DNA of 38,190 nucleotides from an uncultured Pelagibacteraceae bacterium (GCA_902526565.1 CABZLP010000002.1:1-38190); one strand, 5' to 3'. Shown: positions 9,217-20,876, counted from the stretch's first letter. Notes: generated by a model not told the origin, from the letters alone. A program made the numbers and translations.

Positions 9217-11139
9217 TTAAAACCTAAAAATTATAAGCGTTATAATTAAAGATAAGCCAATCAAAATTGCAAATGCGTAATGATAAATAAGGCCAGATTG
9301 AATTTGTTTAGTTCTCGTGGAGATACGACTCACTAAAGAGACAAGGCCATTTGGCCCAAAACCATCAATAATATAGACATCAATTGATTTCCAGAACAGT
9401 TTACCAATTCGCATTGCAGGTTTAACAAGAAGCATGTTGTAAAGTTCATCAAAATACCACTTATTTAGTAAAAAATTGTATAAAGGTTTATTAAGTTCAG
9501 CAATATTATGAGCAATATTTGACTTACGTAAATACATCTTCCAGGCAATGATAAATCCAAAGATACCTAAAATCGCTGGAAGATAATAAATTAACAATGG
9601 TATATGATGATGGTCTTCATGATGTATTACAATGGATCCATTCCAAAATTCATCACTGTTGTAGCCTATGAAGTAACTTTTAAATATAAAACCAAAAAAG
9701 AGAGCGCCAATAGCTAAAGCCATTAGAGGTAATAACATAACTAAAGATGACTCATGGACTTTTCTGTAATCCTCCTCGGCCATTCTAGTTTTTCCATTAA
9801 AAACGAGGAACATTAAGCGCCATGAATAAAAAGAGGTCATCACGACTCCAATAGTGAGAAGAATATAAGCATAATCTGAAAAATTTGAATTTGATAGATA
9901 TGCAGTTTCAATAATAGCATCCTTTGAATAGTAGCCAGACGTAAATGGAAATCCCATTAATGAAATTGTTCCGATAATCATCATAACTTGAGTGAATGGT
10001 ACAAAATTACTTATTCCTCCCATTTTTCTTATATCTTGTTCTTCGTTTACTGCATGAATGACAGAACCTGCGCCAAGAAAAAGAAGCGCCTTAAAAAATG
10101 CATGGGTAAACAAATGGAACATGGCTACGCCATAAGCGCCCAATCCAGCTGCAACAAACATGTACCCAAGTTGACTACAAGTTGAGTAAGCAATTACTCT
10201 TTTAATATCGTTTTGAACAAGGCCAATAGTTGCAGCAAAAAATGCTGTACTAGCCCCGATTAAAACTACAAAATCCATTGCGATTGGTGCTAAATCAAAA
10301 AGTGGTGAGCATCTTACTACTAAAAAAACACCAGCAGTGACCATGGTCGCAGCATGAATTAACGCTGAAACAGGAGTTGGACCTTCCATCGCATCAGGCA
10401 GCCACGTGTGTAAGAAAAGTTGAGCTGATTTACCCATAGCACCAATAAATAAAAAAATACAAATTAGCGTTAGAGCATGTATTTCATATCCAATAAAACT
10501 AAATTGAGCATCTGAAAATTGAGACGCACTTTTGAATACACTTTCATATTCAATACTTCCAAAAACAATAAAAATTGTAAAAATTCCAAGTACTAATCCA
10601 AAGTCTCCAATACGATTAACTATGAATGCTTTTATAGCTGCCGCGTTTGCTGTAGGTTTCTTATACCAAAAGCCAATTAATAAATATGAAGCTAAACCAA
10701 CTCCTTCCCAGCCAAAAAATAATTGTAAAAAATTATCAGCTGTAACAAGCATGATCATGGCAAATGTAAAAAGTGACAAATAGCCCATAAATCTAGGCTT
10801 ACTTTCATCATGTGACATATATCCTATTGAATAAATGTGCACTAGTGCAGATACACTTGTAATAACTACTAGCATTACACTAGTAACAGTGTCTAAATAT
10901 ATAGACCAATCAGCAGAAAAAGATCCTGACTCAATCCATGTAAATAACTTAAAAGTAACAACACTAGGGTTTCCTATAATGGCGATGAAAATATAAAAAG
11001 AAAAAAAAGCCGCCAAAGCAATAAATATACACGTAATAGCCTCAGCTAAACGATCTATGTAGGCATTTTTTTTGAAAAAAGATAATGCGCACGCAATAAG
11101 AAATCCCAATAAGGGTAAAATTACAATGCTGTGAGCCAT
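9217..11139 (-). CDS. nuoL: NADH-quinone oxidoreductase subunit L
   Basis: Distal antiporter-like subunit of complex I, 640 aa. Landmarks are DNFLQLFFGWEGVGLASYLL with the conserved glutamate, GKSAQLFLHTWLPDAMEGPT, ALIHAATMVTAGVFLVVR, and KRVIAYSTCSQLGYMFVA. The C-terminal part (about 530-640) contains the long lateral helix and last membrane helix of NuoL, including LNKWYFDELYN. A histidine-rich patch (HHEDHHHIP, about 512-520) lies in the loop before the C-terminal helices and resembles loops seen in alphaproteobacterial NuoL. Confidence 0.98.
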   Translation of the reverse strand: MAHSIVILPLLGFLIACALSFFKKNAYIDRLAEAITCIFIALAAFFSFYIFIAIIGNPSVVTFKLFTWIESGSFSADWSIYLDTVTSVMLVVITSVSALVHIYSIGYMSHDESKPRFMGYLSLFTFAMIMLVTADNFLQLFFGWEGVGLASYLLIGFWYKKPTANAAAIKAFIVNRIGDFGLVLGIFTIFIVFGSIEYESVFKSASQFSDAQFSFIGYEIHALTLICIFLFIGAMGKSAQLFLHTWLPDAMEGPTPVSALIHAATMVTAGVFLVVRCSPLFDLAPIAMDFVVLIGASTAFFAATIGLVQNDIKRVIAYSTCSQLGYMFVAAGLGAYGVAMFHLFTHAFFKALLFLGAGSVIHAVNEEQDIRKMGGISNFVPFTQVMMIIGTISLMGFPFTSGYYSKDAIIETAYLSNSNFSDYAYILLTIGVVMTSFYSWRLMFLVFNGKTRMAEEDYRKVHESSLVMLLPLMALAIGALFFGFIFKSYFIGYNSDEFWNGSIVIHHEDHHHIPLLIYYLPAILGIFGFIIAWKMYLRKSNIAHNIAELNKPLYNFLLNKWYFDELYNMLLVKPAMRIGKLFWKSIDVYIIDGFGPNGLVSLVSRISTRTKQIQSGLIYHYAFAILIGLSLIITLIIFRF

Positions 11140-11143
11140 TATT

Positions 11144-11449
11144 TTATCCTTTTAAAGTATTTATTTTCTCGATCTCAATGCTGCCAGCATTTCGATTATA
11201 AATTACCAAAATAGCTAATCCAATTGCTGCTTCTGCAGCAGCAACAGTTAAAACAAACAATGAAAATATTTGACCTGTTAAATCATTTAGGAAATATGAA
11301 AATGCAATTAAATTTATATTAACTGCCAATAAAATAATTTCAATTGACATTAATATGATAATTACATTTTTTCGATTTAAGAAGATTCCAATGACACCTA
11401 TTGAGAAGAGTAATGCTGACAAAATTAGAAATTGATTAAGTTCAATCAT
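11144..11449 (-). CDS. nuoK: NADH-quinone oxidoreductase subunit K
   Basis: Small three-helix subunit of the complex I membrane arm, 101 aa. The second helix carries the conserved glutamate in [14 protein letters not shown], and the third carries another in [16 protein letters not shown]; both belong to the central proton pathway. The start shares 1 nt with the nuoJ stop (TAATG-type overlap), and nuoL follows after 4 nt. Confidence 0.97.
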   Translation of the reverse strand: MIELNQFLILSALLFSIGVIGIFLNRKNVIIILMSIEIILLAVNINLIAFSYFLNDLTGQIFSLFVLTVAAAEAAIGLAILVIYNRNAGSIEIEKINTLKG

Positions 11450-12063
11450 TATATATCAACACCGTCACCTGATTTGACATCAACAAGTTCAATTTTTCCT
11501 TTTCTATCAACTTGCTCTGATACAATTTGTCGTTTAACGCCTTCTCTATCTCTTAAGGTCAATACAATTGATCCAACCATAGCAACCAGTAAAATTACAC
11601 CTGATAACTGAAAATATAGTACATAATTAGTATAGAGAATTGAGCCTATGGCTTCAGTATTGGATTGGTCTGAGAAATTATCCAATGGGTTAGATAATAT
11701 TTGAATATTGGATAAATCTAAACGCGTGTTGATTAATACAATAACAAGTTCAGCAATAAATACTAATCCAATTAGGAGACCTATTGGCATGTATTGTAAA
11801 ATATTATCTTTTTCAAGAGATGTTTTAAAATCAAGCATCATAACAACAAATAAAAATAAGACAGCTACAGCACCAACATAAACAATGATTAATATCATGG
11901 CTAAAAATTCTGCATGAAGAATAACAAATATTCCAGCAGCATTAAGAAAAGCTAAAATTAAAAATAAAACAGAATGAACAGGATTTTTGGTCGAAATCAC
12001 CATTAAAGATGACAGCAGAAGAATTGCAGAAAAAAGATAAAAGGTAAGTAGCGAGATTGACAT
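11449..12063 (-). CDS. nuoJ: NADH-quinone oxidoreductase subunit J
   Basis: Five-helix subunit of the complex I membrane arm, 204 aa. The third-helix signature [17 protein letters not shown], which forms the pi-bulge region of the proton path, is clear at about 60-77. The C-terminal [21 protein letters not shown] is also typical of the family, followed by a short charged tail. It lies 5 nt downstream of nuoI. Confidence 0.97.
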   Translation of the reverse strand: MSISLLTFYLFSAILLLSSLMVISTKNPVHSVLFLILAFLNAAGIFVILHAEFLAMILIIVYVGAVAVLFLFVVMMLDFKTSLEKDNILQYMPIGLLIGLVFIAELVIVLINTRLDLSNIQILSNPLDNFSDQSNTEAIGSILYTNYVLYFQLSGVILLVAMVGSIVLTLRDREGVKRQIVSEQVDRKGKIELVDVKSGDGVDI

Positions 12064-12068
12064 GCAAT

Positions 12069-12554
12069 TTACCGATATTTAGCGTCAGCTTCTAAATTTT
12101 CAGCGATTACTGTTTCCCACCTATCGCCATTTTCTAAAAGTTTATCTTTAGTATAGTAAAGTTCTTTTCTAGTTTCTGTCGTGAATTCAAAATTTGGCCC
12201 CTGAACTATTGCATCAACAGGACACGACTCTTCACATAAGCCACAATAGATACATTTAACCATATCAATATCGTATCTTGTGGTTCTTCTTGTTCCATCA
12301 TCTTTTGGCTCAGTTTCAATTGTAATTGCCTGAGCTGGGCATACTGCCTCACATAGTTTACATCCGATGCACCTTTCTTCTCCACTTGGATAGCGTCTTA
12401 AAGCATGTTCACCTCTAAAGCGTGGACTAAGTTTTCCTTTTTCAAAGGGATAATTAATCGTTGCTTTCTTCTTAAAAAAATATTTCTGAGCTAGTAAGTA
12501 AGCTTTAATGAAATCAATTAATAGAAATGATTTTATAAAATTTAAAAATCTCAT
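12069..12554 (-). CDS. nuoI: NADH-quinone oxidoreductase subunit I
   Basis: Peripheral-arm subunit holding iron-sulfur clusters N6a and N6b, 161 aa. Two 4Fe-4S motifs are visible: [12 protein letters not shown] and [12 protein letters not shown], each CxxCxxCxxxCP. The upstream [20 protein letters not shown] segment is diagnostic of the alphaproteobacterial/mitochondrial TYKY type. The amphipathic N-terminus (about 1-30) would lie along the membrane. It overlaps nuoH by 4 nt. Confidence 0.98.
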   Translation of the reverse strand: MRFLNFIKSFLLIDFIKAYLLAQKYFFKKKATINYPFEKGKLSPRFRGEHALRRYPSGEERCIGCKLCEAVCPAQAITIETEPKDDGTRRTTRYDIDMVKCIYCGLCEESCPVDAIVQGPNFEFTTETRKELYYTKDKLLENGDRWETVIAENLEADAKYR

Positions 12555-13564
12555 GACATACCTGGAGCAAGTTTAAAAAAGAATAATATTGACGATGTGA
12601 GTACTACAGCAAGTAATGATAAAGGAAGGAATACTTTCCAACCTAATCGCATAAGCTGATCATATCGATATCGAGGGACAAACGCTTTAACCATAGCAAA
12701 CATATAAAAAACTAGTGTTACTTTAAGAATAAACCACACAAATCCAGGTATAGCATTTAAGGGATATACATCAATGGGAGGCAACCATCCACCTAAGAAG
12801 AGAATAGTTGTCATGGCACACATTAATAAAATATTTATATATTCACCAAATAAAAATAAAACAAAAGGCATTCCCGAATATTCAGTTTGATAACCTGCTA
12901 CCAGCTCTGACTCAGCTTCAGGCAAATCAAATGGAGGCCTATTCGTTTCAGCTAGCGCAGAAATGAAAAAGACTATAAACATCGGAAATAGTGGTATGAA
13001 AAACCAAATATTTTTTTGAGCAAGTACGATTTCACTCAAGTTTAATGAGCCTACGCACATTAAAACTGTTACGATCACAAAACCTATTGATACTTCATAA
13101 GATACCATTTGGGCAGCAGATCTTAACGCACCAAAAAATGGGTATTTGCTGTTTGAAGCCCAACCGGCCATCAGTATTCCATAAACTCCAAGAGAACTAA
13201 TTGCAAAAATATATAATATGCCAACATTTATATTTGCTAATACGACCCCTGCTTGAACAGGGATTACAGCCCACGCAGCAATGGATAAAGCTAGGGTAAT
13301 AATTGGAGCAATTAAAAAAACAGTTTTGTCGGCACTGTCAGGGAGAATAATTTCTTTAAATATAAATTTTAATCCATCTGCAGGCACTTGAAATAATCCA
13401 AATGGTCCAACTACATTAGGTCCTCTTCTTTTTTGAACAGCCGCCCATATTTTTCTATCAGCATATAAGGCTAAAACGACACCAACAAGAAGTGGTACAA
13501 AGATTAAAATACAATAAAATATTATTGTTATTAATTCAAAAAAATTTGACTGTAACACATTCAT
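12551..13564 (-). CDS. nuoH: NADH-quinone oxidoreductase subunit H
   Basis: Membrane subunit that forms part of the quinone-binding chamber and the heel of complex I, 337 aa with about 8 membrane segments. Characteristic stretches are [44 protein letters not shown] and [22 protein letters not shown]. The C-terminal [23 protein letters not shown] is also canonical. The gap from nuoG is 2 nt. Confidence 0.98.
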   Translation of the reverse strand: MNVLQSNFFELITIIFYCILIFVPLLVGVVLALYADRKIWAAVQKRRGPNVVGPFGLFQVPADGLKFIFKEIILPDSADKTVFLIAPIITLALSIAAWAVIPVQAGVVLANINVGILYIFAISSLGVYGILMAGWASNSKYPFFGALRSAAQMVSYEVSIGFVIVTVLMCVGSLNLSEIVLAQKNIWFFIPLFPMFIVFFISALAETNRPPFDLPEAESELVAGYQTEYSGMPFVLFLFGEYINILLMCAMTTILFLGGWLPPIDVYPLNAIPGFVWFILKVTLVFYMFAMVKAFVPRYRYDQLMRLGWKVFLPLSLLAVVLTSSILFFFKLAPGMS

Positions 13565-13566
13565 AT

Positions 13567-16077
13567 TTAGGAAGCTTTCTCTTTAATTGAGCTTCTCATT
13601 TCTTTTCTTGCCCTACTGCATTCTGCCATCGTACTTGAGTGGCGTGAAATGGTATCTGTAACGTAAAAGTCATTTATACTTGGAATTAATTTTTTATTTT
13701 CAAAATAAATTTCTTTTGGCTTTGCGTAATAAGCCTCTTGGTTATCGTTTATGACCACAATTCCTTCAGGAGTAAAATTAGCATCATCTGCTAAACCAAT
13801 CAGGTTGTTTTTATTTCTCTTTGTGTAGGCCCATTTCTTTTGGTTATACGATAAATCATCCCAAACCTTACCTAAACTTTTTGCATATTGTTCTTCGTAT
13901 GGCAGAATTACGTTATTTTTCTTTTTAATGTCATTAACTACCTTGAACCCATAATGTTCGGTAAATTCTGACCAAGTTTCTGGATAATTATATTTTCTTA
14001 AATACTCTCTTTGACGATCACTGAGATCTTTCCATGGTAAATTATATATTTTATGAGCAGAGTTATTTTCAAAATCTTTAATATTCTCATTAAAAGTATC
14101 TGATTTTTTTTCTTTTGCAGTTCTTGTATCTTTAGGCGTAATTTCAATTTCATCTTTTGATTTATTTTCTAAAAGTTTTATATATTCACATGTTTGATCA
14201 TTAAAATTTTTATTAAGATGGGGATAATCATCAAAAATTGCAGATCTTACATCTCCTTGATCAATGAAAGGCCAGTCTAAAGACATAAGTTTGCTAATTT
14301 GGTTAATTATCTTCCAGTCCTCTTTTGCATCTCCAGGGGGATAACTGGCTTTATTGGCGAATTGAGTTCTTCCTTCTGTATTGACGTAGATGCCATCTTT
14401 TTCCGTATATGCAGCAGAAGGCAAAATGATATCAGCTGCATTTGCGCCTTTGTCTCCATGGGTACCCACGTAAATAATCTTACTATTTTCAAAATGTTGG
14501 TAATTTATTTCGTCTGCACCAAATGACATTACCAGTCTAACTTTGTTGTTGTGCGCATCATCTATGATGTCGTCTAAATTTTTGTTTTTCTGGTAACATC
14601 CGACTTCTAATGATCCTGCTCTAGAGGCACTTAATTGTAGAACGTTAAACCCGTTCCATTCGTCGTTTGCCATATTAAATTTTTCAATGAAGGATTCGAG
14701 TAGAGAATAAATTTGAATTGAATCATCCCTATTTAACAAAGATTGTCCTACTATAAGCATTGGTTTTTTTGCTTCCAAAAGCTTTTTGGAGAATTCATTT
14801 TTATCGTACAAAATATCAGTTAAAATATTTACATCATTTCCTAGGTGTTCATTTTTGTATGTTAAGTCAAAATTTTCTCCAATGAGTGCTACAGGCAAAT
14901 CTCTTGATATTACTTGTTTTCTAATTCGTGCATTTATAATTGGAGCTTCTTCTCTTACATTGCTGCCAACTATTAATAGGCAGTCAGTTTCATCTAAACC
15001 ATTAATCTTTGAGTTGAATAAGAATTGTGACCTATGGTTGAAGGGAATCTTGCAACCGTCTTGCCGACATTCAACTGACTTTATGTTTAATGTCTCAGCT
15101 AATTTTTTTATTAAATATGCAGTTTCTAAATCAATAAAGTCACCTAATAAAAAAACAATTTCTTCTGGATTATTTGATTTTAAAAGTTCTGTAACTTTTG
15201 AAAGTGACTCATTCCAATCACTTTCTACAAACTTTTCATTATTTTTAATTAGAGGTGTGTCAATGCGTTGTGTTAATAGTCCATCGCAAGCATAGCGAGT
15301 CTTATCAGAGATCCATTCTTCATTAATGTCTTCATTTAATACTGGCAGGATCCTTTTAACTTTCCACCCATATGTATCTACTCTTATGTTTGAACCTACA
15401 GCATCCATTACATCAATGGACTCTGTTTTCTTTAGCTCCCATGGTCTTGCTTCAAATTGATAAGGTTTAGAAGTTAACGCTCCTACGGGACAGAGGTCCA
15501 CAATGTTTGCAGATAATTCAGAATCGAGTGTTTGTTCGAGGTAAGTCGTTATCTCCATATTCTCGCCCCTATTAAGCGCACCCAATTGATTAACACCGGC
15601 AACCTCATCGCCAAATCGAATACATCTCGTACAATGTATACAACGGGTCATGTATGTTTTAATAAGAGGACCCATGTGCTTTTCATCAACTGATCTTTTA
15701 TTTTCATTAAATCTTGAGTTTTCAGGTCCGAATGCAACTGTCTGATCTTGTAAGTCACATTCACCTCCCTGATCACAAACCGGGCAGTCAAGTGGGTGGT
15801 TTATGAGAAGAAACTCCATAACTCCTTCTCGAGCTTTTTTAACTGTTTGGGTATTTGTATGGATAGACATGCCTTCATTTATTGGCATTGCACAGGATGC
15901 AACCGGTTTTGGAGCGCCTTCAACGTCTACAAGGCACATCCGACAATTACCAGCTATAGACAATCGATCATGATAACAAAATCTGGGTATTTCAAGGCCA
16001 GCTTCCTCACAGGCCTGAAGGATTGTTACTCCCTCTTGAACATCATTTTCTATACCATTTATTTTGACCTTAACCAT
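13567..16077 (-). CDS. nuoG: NADH-quinone oxidoreductase subunit G with an unusual C-terminal insertion
   Basis: Largest peripheral-arm subunit, carrying one 2Fe-2S and two 4Fe-4S clusters. The N-terminal ferredoxin domain has [15 protein letters not shown] with a further cysteine in ASCAMP. The His-Cys cluster is in [19 protein letters not shown], and [16 protein letters not shown] holds the next. A molybdopterin-oxidoreductase-like domain follows from about 215. Alphaproteobacterial NuoG is usually near 690 aa; this one has 836. The extra ~150 residues lie at about 640-795, before the normal terminal segment [19 protein letters not shown] (from about 803). The insertion is charged and contains two similar blocks, W-K-D-L-S-x-x-Q at 682-689 and W-D-D-L-S-x-x-Q at 739-746. 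It is not a frameshift or gene fusion, since the normal end is retained. Its role is unknown. Confidence 0.96.
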   Translation of the reverse strand: MVKVKINGIENDVQEGVTILQACEEAGLEIPRFCYHDRLSIAGNCRMCLVDVEGAPKPVASCAMPINEGMSIHTNTQTVKKAREGVMEFLLINHPLDCPVCDQGGECDLQDQTVAFGPENSRFNENKRSVDEKHMGPLIKTYMTRCIHCTRCIRFGDEVAGVNQLGALNRGENMEITTYLEQTLDSELSANIVDLCPVGALTSKPYQFEARPWELKKTESIDVMDAVGSNIRVDTYGWKVKRILPVLNEDINEEWISDKTRYACDGLLTQRIDTPLIKNNEKFVESDWNESLSKVTELLKSNNPEEIVFLLGDFIDLETAYLIKKLAETLNIKSVECRQDGCKIPFNHRSQFLFNSKINGLDETDCLLIVGSNVREEAPIINARIRKQVISRDLPVALIGENFDLTYKNEHLGNDVNILTDILYDKNEFSKKLLEAKKPMLIVGQSLLNRDDSIQIYSLLESFIEKFNMANDEWNGFNVLQLSASRAGSLEVGCYQKNKNLDDIIDDAHNNKVRLVMSFGADEINYQHFENSKIIYVGTHGDKGANAADIILPSAAYTEKDGIYVNTEGRTQFANKASYPPGDAKEDWKIINQISKLMSLDWPFIDQGDVRSAIFDDYPHLNKNFNDQTCEYIKLLENKSKDEIEITPKDTRTAKEKKSDTFNENIKDFENNSAHKIYNLPWKDLSDRQREYLRKYNYPETWSEFTEHYGFKVVNDIKKKNNVILPYEEQYAKSLGKVWDDLSYNQKKWAYTKRNKNNLIGLADDANFTPEGIVVINDNQEAYYAKPKEIYFENKKLIPSINDFYVTDTISRHSSTMAECSRARKEMRSSIKEKAS

Positions 16078-17345
16078 TATGCAGCTCGGATTTTAGTTAA
16101 ACTTTCTTCTATTTCTTCTCTAAAGTGCCTGAACAAACCTTGAATTGGCCATGCCGCTGCATCACCAAGAGCGCAAATCGTGTGTCCTTCAATTTGTTTG
16201 GTAACATCAAGTAATTTATCGATATCAGTAGAAGTTGCATTTCCTTCTCCAATTTTTTCCATCATTCTCCAAAGCCACCCAGTGCCTTCACGACATGGAG
16301 TGCATTGACCGCAACTTTCATGTTTATAAAAATGAGATAATTTTGATATGGCCTTTACCAGATCAGTACTTTTATCCATAACAATAACAGCTGCAGTTCC
16401 TAGCCCACTTTTAACTTCTGCAAGAGAGTCAAAGTCCATTAAAACACTATCACATATATTTCTTGGTATTAGTGGAACTGAAGATCCTCCAGGTATAATA
16501 GCTTTTAAATTATCCCATCCTCCCATAACTCCACCAGCATGTTTTTCTATCAATTCACGAAGAGGTATGCCCATTTCTTCTTCAATATTACATGGGTTGT
16601 TAACGTGTCCTGAAATGCAAAAAACCTTTGTCCCTGTATTTTTCTTTCTACCAAATGAAGAAAACCACTCTCCTCCTCTTCTTAGTATTGTAGGGACTAC
16701 AGCAATAGTCTCAACATTATTGACAGTTGTTGGGGCTCCATACAGGCCCTTATTCGCAGGGAATGGTGGTTTAAGTCGAGGGAATCCTTTTTTACCCTCA
16801 AGACTCTCAAGAAGCGCCGTCTCCTCTCCACATATATAGGCGCCTGCTCCTCGGTGAAGATATACATCAAAATCCCAACCAGACTTAGCAGCATTCTTCC
16901 CAACCAGACCTGCTTCGTAAGCCTCATCAATTGCATTCTGAAGAACAACAGCTTCATTAAAATATTCACCTCTTATGTAAATATAACAAGTATGTGCGTT
17001 CATGGCGAAAGAAGCCAGCAGACATCCCTCGATAAGCTTATGGGGTTCATTTCTTATCATATCACGGTCTTTACAAGTCCCTGGTTCGGACTCATCAGCA
17101 TTAACAACAAGATAGTTGTTCAGAGCAGGGTCTTTAGGCATGAAAGACCATTTCAATCCTGTCGGAAAACCAGCACCGCCGCGCCCTCTTAACTCAGATT
17201 TTTTCATTTCATCAATGATCCAATCGCGTCCTTTTTTTATGAGTGTTTTCGTATTGTCCCAATCACCTCTTTTTTTAGCACTCTTTAAACTGTATGCATC
17301 ATCTCCAAAGAGATTTGTAAATATTTTATCCTTTTCTTTTAACAT
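16077..17345 (-). CDS. nuoF: NADH-quinone oxidoreductase subunit F
   Basis: NADH- and FMN-binding entry subunit of complex I, 422 aa. The glycine-rich NADH loop [14 protein letters not shown] lies near residue 55, and [19 protein letters not shown] with [17 protein letters not shown] forms the FMN region. The N3 4Fe-4S cluster is held by [12 protein letters not shown] and a distal cysteine in HTICALGD. It shares 1 nt with the nuoE stop, and its own stop shares 1 nt with the nuoG start. Confidence 0.98.
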   Translation of the reverse strand: MLKEKDKIFTNLFGDDAYSLKSAKKRGDWDNTKTLIKKGRDWIIDEMKKSELRGRGGAGFPTGLKWSFMPKDPALNNYLVVNADESEPGTCKDRDMIRNEPHKLIEGCLLASFAMNAHTCYIYIRGEYFNEAVVLQNAIDEAYEAGLVGKNAAKSGWDFDVYLHRGAGAYICGEETALLESLEGKKGFPRLKPPFPANKGLYGAPTTVNNVETIAVVPTILRRGGEWFSSFGRKKNTGTKVFCISGHVNNPCNIEEEMGIPLRELIEKHAGGVMGGWDNLKAIIPGGSSVPLIPRNICDSVLMDFDSLAEVKSGLGTAAVIVMDKSTDLVKAISKLSHFYKHESCGQCTPCREGTGWLWRMMEKIGEGNATSTDIDKLLDVTKQIEGHTICALGDAAAWPIQGLFRHFREEIEESLTKIRAA

Positions 17346-17902
17346 TATGAAACCGCCTTCGAACTAGTTCGACCATTTTGTGATCCAACTTTAATTTCTT
17401 TGCCATCCATTAATGACTGCAGTATATTTTTTGTTGTGTCGTATGTTAGATCTTCGTAATAATCATCATTAATTTGTACTAAAGGAGCGTTTACGCATGC
17501 ACCCAGACACTCAACTTGCATCCAAGAAAAAAGGCCATCTTTTGATAGAGTATTTTGATCAGGTGAAATCATTTCTTTACATGCTTTAGCAACTTGGTCT
17601 GATCCTCTAAGCCAACATGGTGTTGTTCCACATACTTGAACTAAATATTTGCCGTTGTACTTTGTGTAATACATTGAGTAAAAAGTAACAACTTCCCAGG
17701 CCTTGATAAAAGGTATTTCTATAAAGTTAGCCACATACTCTACGACATCTCTGCTCAACCAATTATCATTTTGTCTTTGGGCTAAATCTAATAATGGCAT
17801 TATTGCGCTTTGTTTTCTATCTGTGGGATATTTAGCGAGTATCTTTTCTGCTTCCCGTTCATTTGTTTCGTTGAAAGAAAAATTGTCATTAAGATTGATC
17901 AT
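17345..17902 (-). CDS. nuoE: NADH-quinone oxidoreductase subunit E
   Basis: Thioredoxin-like 2Fe-2S subunit (cluster N1a), 185 aa. The four cluster cysteines are visible as [12 protein letters not shown] (Cx4C) and [10 protein letters not shown] (CxxxC), and [17 protein letters not shown] precedes the first pair. The short C-terminal tail after [10 protein letters not shown] is lysine- and serine-rich, shorter than in many alphaproteobacteria. It overlaps nuoD upstream by 4 nt and nuoF downstream by 1 nt. Confidence 0.97.
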   Translation of the reverse strand: MINLNDNFSFNETNEREAEKILAKYPTDRKQSAIMPLLDLAQRQNDNWLSRDVVEYVANFIEIPFIKAWEVVTFYSMYYTKYNGKYLVQVCGTTPCWLRGSDQVAKACKEMISPDQNTLSKDGLFSWMQVECLGACVNAPLVQINDDYYEDLTYDTTKNILQSLMDGKEIKVGSQNGRTSSKAVS

Positions 17903-19071
17903 CTATCCACCTCTCCAAAGACAATAGCAATAGATCCAAGTATTGCTGGTACGTCTGCTAGCAAGTGTCCTTTTGATAATAGATCAAAAGCTTGAAGGTG
18001 TGCAAACCCAGGAGCCCTAATTTTACATCTATAAGGCCGACTGGTTCCATCGGCTATGAGATAAACTCCAAACTCACCTTTTGGCGCCTCAACAGCAGAA
18101 TATATTTCACCTTCTGGCACATGAAAACCCTCTGTAAAAAATTTAAAATGATGAATAATAGATTCCATTGAATTCTTCATATCCATTCTTTTTGGGGCTG
18201 CAATTTTAGAGTCTCTGTTTATAACTTCACCATTTGGCATTTTATCGAGACACTGAAGCATAATCTTAATGCTTTCCCTCATCTCATCAATTTGACATAA
18301 ATAACGATCGTAACAGTCGCCGTTTGATCCAACTGGTATTTTGAAATCAAGTTTATCGTAACAATCGTAAGGTTGAGATTTCCTTAAATCCCATGGAACA
18401 CCACATGCTCTTAAAACAAATCCACTAAATCCTCTATCAACAGCATCTTCTTTGGATACCTTTCCTATATTCACATTTCTTTGCTTGAATATTCTATTTT
18501 CAGTCAACAAACTTTCAATATCATCAAGTGCTTTTGGGAAGTTATTACAAAAATCAAAGATCTTATCAGTTAAGCCATCTGGTAGATCTTGATGAACCCC
18601 ACCTGCTCTGAAATATGCAGCATGAAATCTTGAACCAGAAACTTCCTCATAAAAATCGAGTAATTTTTCTCTTTCATCAAAACCCCATGTAATTGGTGTC
18701 ATTGCGCCAACATCCATGGCTGTTGTAGTTACATTTAAAAGATGACTAAGTAATCGACCAATTTCAGAAAATAAAACTCTTATATATTGCCCTCTTTCAG
18801 GAACCTCAACATCAAGCAACTTTTCAATTGCTAATGCAAAAGCATGTTCTTGGTTCATCGGCGCTACGTAATCCAGCCGGTCAAAATACGGCAACGCTTG
18901 TAAATAGGTTTTGTGTTCAATTAATTTCTCAGTACCGCGATGCAATAATCCTATATGTGGATCAGCTCTTTCTACAATTTCGCCATCAAGATCTAAAATT
19001 AGTCTCAAGACACCGTGCGCAGCGGGATGCACCGGTCCAAAATTTACAGTAACTGTTTTACTACTACTCAT
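17899..19071 (-). CDS. nuoD: NADH-quinone oxidoreductase subunit D
   Basis: 49-kDa quinone-site subunit of complex I, related to [NiFe]-hydrogenase large subunits, 390 aa. It starts with [20 protein letters not shown], the conserved beta-hairpin whose histidine approaches the quinone. [29 protein letters not shown] and the C-terminal [19 protein letters not shown] with [15 protein letters not shown] confirm a full-length protein. It overlaps nuoC upstream by 8 nt and nuoE by 4 nt. Confidence 0.98.
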   Translation of the reverse strand: MSSSKTVTVNFGPVHPAAHGVLRLILDLDGEIVERADPHIGLLHRGTEKLIEHKTYLQALPYFDRLDYVAPMNQEHAFALAIEKLLDVEVPERGQYIRVLFSEIGRLLSHLLNVTTTAMDVGAMTPITWGFDEREKLLDFYEEVSGSRFHAAYFRAGGVHQDLPDGLTDKIFDFCNNFPKALDDIESLLTENRIFKQRNVNIGKVSKEDAVDRGFSGFVLRACGVPWDLRKSQPYDCYDKLDFKIPVGSNGDCYDRYLCQIDEMRESIKIMLQCLDKMPNGEVINRDSKIAAPKRMDMKNSMESIIHHFKFFTEGFHVPEGEIYSAVEAPKGEFGVYLIADGTSRPYRCKIRAPGFAHLQAFDLLSKGHLLADVPAILGSIAIVFGEVDR

Positions 19072-19657
19072 TATTGTTCTTTTCTTCTTTCAAATAACTT
19101 GTTCTCTCCCAGGGACTCTGAATGTCAAAACTTCTGAAATCTTGTTGTAAATTTACTGGCTCATGAATTATTTTTTTATCAATTTCGTCATATCTAATTT
19201 CAACATTACCACTAAGTGGAAAATCCTTTCTTAATGGATATCCCTCAAAACCGTAATCTGTAAGAATTCTTCTTAAGTCAGGATGATCCTTAAATTGGAT
19301 GCCATACATATCAAATGCTTCGCGTTCAAACCAATTTGCAGCAGGAAAGATAGTTGTAATACTGGGGATAGATTCATCTTCACCAATAATTATTTTTATT
19401 CTTAAACGACTATTATGCTTAAAACTTAAGAAGTGATAGATAACCTCAAATCTTTTTTGTCGATCAGGGAAATCAACTCCAGCAATATCAGTAATCTGCC
19501 TAAATTCACAAGCTTCATCATTTTTTATAAAATCAACTACATCTAAAATTTGATTAGTGGAAATGGATATTTGTAGTTGATTGAAATCATCCGAAATTTC
19601 AATGGGGTTACATTTCTTTTTTATAGCTTCTTTAGCTACTTCAATGCTCTTTGACAT
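19064..19657 (-). CDS. nuoC: NADH-quinone oxidoreductase subunit C
   Basis: 30-kDa subunit of the complex I peripheral arm, 197 aa, separate from NuoD as in most alphaproteobacteria. The family signature is [20 protein letters not shown] followed by [20 protein letters not shown]. It shares 1 nt with the nuoB stop and overlaps nuoD by 8 nt. Nothing unusual is visible. Confidence 0.97.
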   Translation of the reverse strand: MSKSIEVAKEAIKKKCNPIEISDDFNQLQISISTNQILDVVDFIKNDEACEFRQITDIAGVDFPDRQKRFEVIYHFLSFKHNSRLRIKIIIGEDESIPSITTIFPAANWFEREAFDMYGIQFKDHPDLRRILTDYGFEGYPLRKDFPLSGNVEIRYDEIDKKIIHEPVNLQQDFRSFDIQSPWERTSYLKEEKNNNE

Positions 19658-20178
19658 TATCTTTTTATATTACCCTCGCGCCTAATTTTCTTTTGAAGTT
19701 GTAGAAGTCCGTATAACAATCCCTCTGCAGTTGGTGGGCATCCAGGTACATAAACATCCACTGGAATAATTCGATCACACCCTCTTACAACGGAATAAGA
19801 ATAATGATAATAACCACCACCATTTGCACAACTTCCCATTGAAATAACGTACCTAGGTTCAGGCATTTGGTCATATGCTTTTCGTAATGCCGATGCCATT
19901 TTATTCGTTAGCGTTCCAGCAACTATTAAAACATCTGCATGTCTCGGTGATGCTCTTGGTGCAGCTCCAAATCTCTCTACATCATAACGAGGTGTTCCAA
20001 CATGCATCATTTCTACTGCACAGCAGGCTAGGCCAAACGTCATCCAATGAAGTGAGCCTGTTCTTGCCCAATTTATAAGATTGTTAATGCTTGTTACAAC
20101 AAAGCCTTTATCTGCGTAGAGTTCTTTTAGCCTTTCTAATTCAGGACTTGTTTCTTGAATGTCAGTATTTATTGCCAT
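19657..20178 (-). CDS. nuoB: NADH-quinone oxidoreductase subunit B
   Basis: Holds the terminal 4Fe-4S cluster N2 that reduces quinone. The adjacent cysteines are in [10 protein letters not shown], the third in [21 protein letters not shown] and the fourth in [21 protein letters not shown]. The frame is open up to a GTG at 20199, but I choose the ATG at 20176-20178. It gives a normal N-terminus (MAINTDI) and a 10-nt overlap with nuoA, whereas the GTG would extend the overlap to 31 nt. The protein is then 173 aa. Confidence 0.96.
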   Translation of the reverse strand: MAINTDIQETSPELERLKELYADKGFVVTSINNLINWARTGSLHWMTFGLACCAVEMMHVGTPRYDVERFGAAPRASPRHADVLIVAGTLTNKMASALRKAYDQMPEPRYVISMGSCANGGGYYHYSYSVVRGCDRIIPVDVYVPGCPPTAEGLLYGLLQLQKKIRREGNIKR

Positions 20179-20534
20179 TCCAACGCACCCTTTTTCCACT
20201 CATAAATAAATCCAATTGTAAGAACCCCAAGAAAAATCATCATCGAGATAAAACCAAATAATCCAAGACTTCCGAAAGTTACTGCCCATGGAAAAAGAAA
20301 TGCAACTTCAAGATCAAATATGATGAATAACAGTGTTACCAGATAAAAACGAACGTCGAACTTCATTCTGGAATCTCCAAATTGTTCAAAGCCACATTCA
20401 TAAGCTGAGTTTTTTTCCGAGTCAGGATTACTTACTGCTGCTAAATAATTAGCAAGCACAAAGAGGCAGCTAATCGCAAGCGCTACGAAGATAAATATCA
20501 AAATAGGCATATATTCACTAAGTGAGTAATTCAT
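20169..20534 (-). CDS. nuoA: NADH-quinone oxidoreductase subunit A
   Basis: Three-helix membrane subunit next to the quinone chamber, 121 aa. The loop [24 protein letters not shown] with its conserved cysteine is diagnostic, followed by [15 protein letters not shown]. It is the first gene of the nuo run. The 354-bp region upstream contains the only large gap on this strand and therefore the probable operon promoter. Confidence 0.97.
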   Translation of the reverse strand: MNYSLSEYMPILIFIFVALAISCLFVLANYLAAVSNPDSEKNSAYECGFEQFGDSRMKFDVRFYLVTLLFIIFDLEVAFLFPWAVTFGSLGLFGFISMMIFLGVLTIGFIYEWKKGALEWQ

Positions 20535-20568
20535 ATCTATTTATTGAGTCGTGTTAGTATCATGAGGA

Positions 20569-20596
20569 AATATATATTTTAATCTCCTAAATTCAA
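20569..20596 (-). promoter_or_regulatory. candidate sigma-70 promoter for the nuo operon
   Basis: On the minus strand a TTGAAT hexamer (20591-20596) is followed after 16 nt by TATATT (20569-20574). A start near 20562 would leave a leader of about 28 nt before the nuoA ATG. This is the best match I see in the gap upstream of nuoA. It is judged by eye only, and AT-rich sequence gives many chance matches. Confidence 0.35.
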
Positions 20597-20876
20597 GCGA
20601 ATCATAGCTAAATTAAGCTTTCCTTCCGTTAGCGATTGTTATATCTTCAAAAACTGTACTTTTTATGATGCGGCGTATTGCCCTAATGTTCATATATATA
20701 GGCATTTCTTTACTGTTTAATAAAAAATGACTGATTTTAGCGAAATACTTACCAATCATTGGAGACTTAAGTCAATCAATATTCTTACTTTTTATCAATT
20801 ATTTCAAATAAATTACAAATCTAATTGGTTTTTTTTATCAATCCCAAAAAACAATAGTTTAAGTTAAAATCACAAT

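Noticed and set aside
20179..20199. GTG start for nuoB seven codons upstream of the chosen ATG.
   Set aside because: It would overlap nuoA by 31 nt and give an atypical MEKGCVG leader; the ATG at 20178 gives the usual NuoB N-terminus.
20665..20730. A 21-codon hydrophobic reading frame in the nuoA upstream gap.
   Set aside because: Very short, no ribosome site, no recognisable similarity; AT-rich spacer gives such frames by chance.
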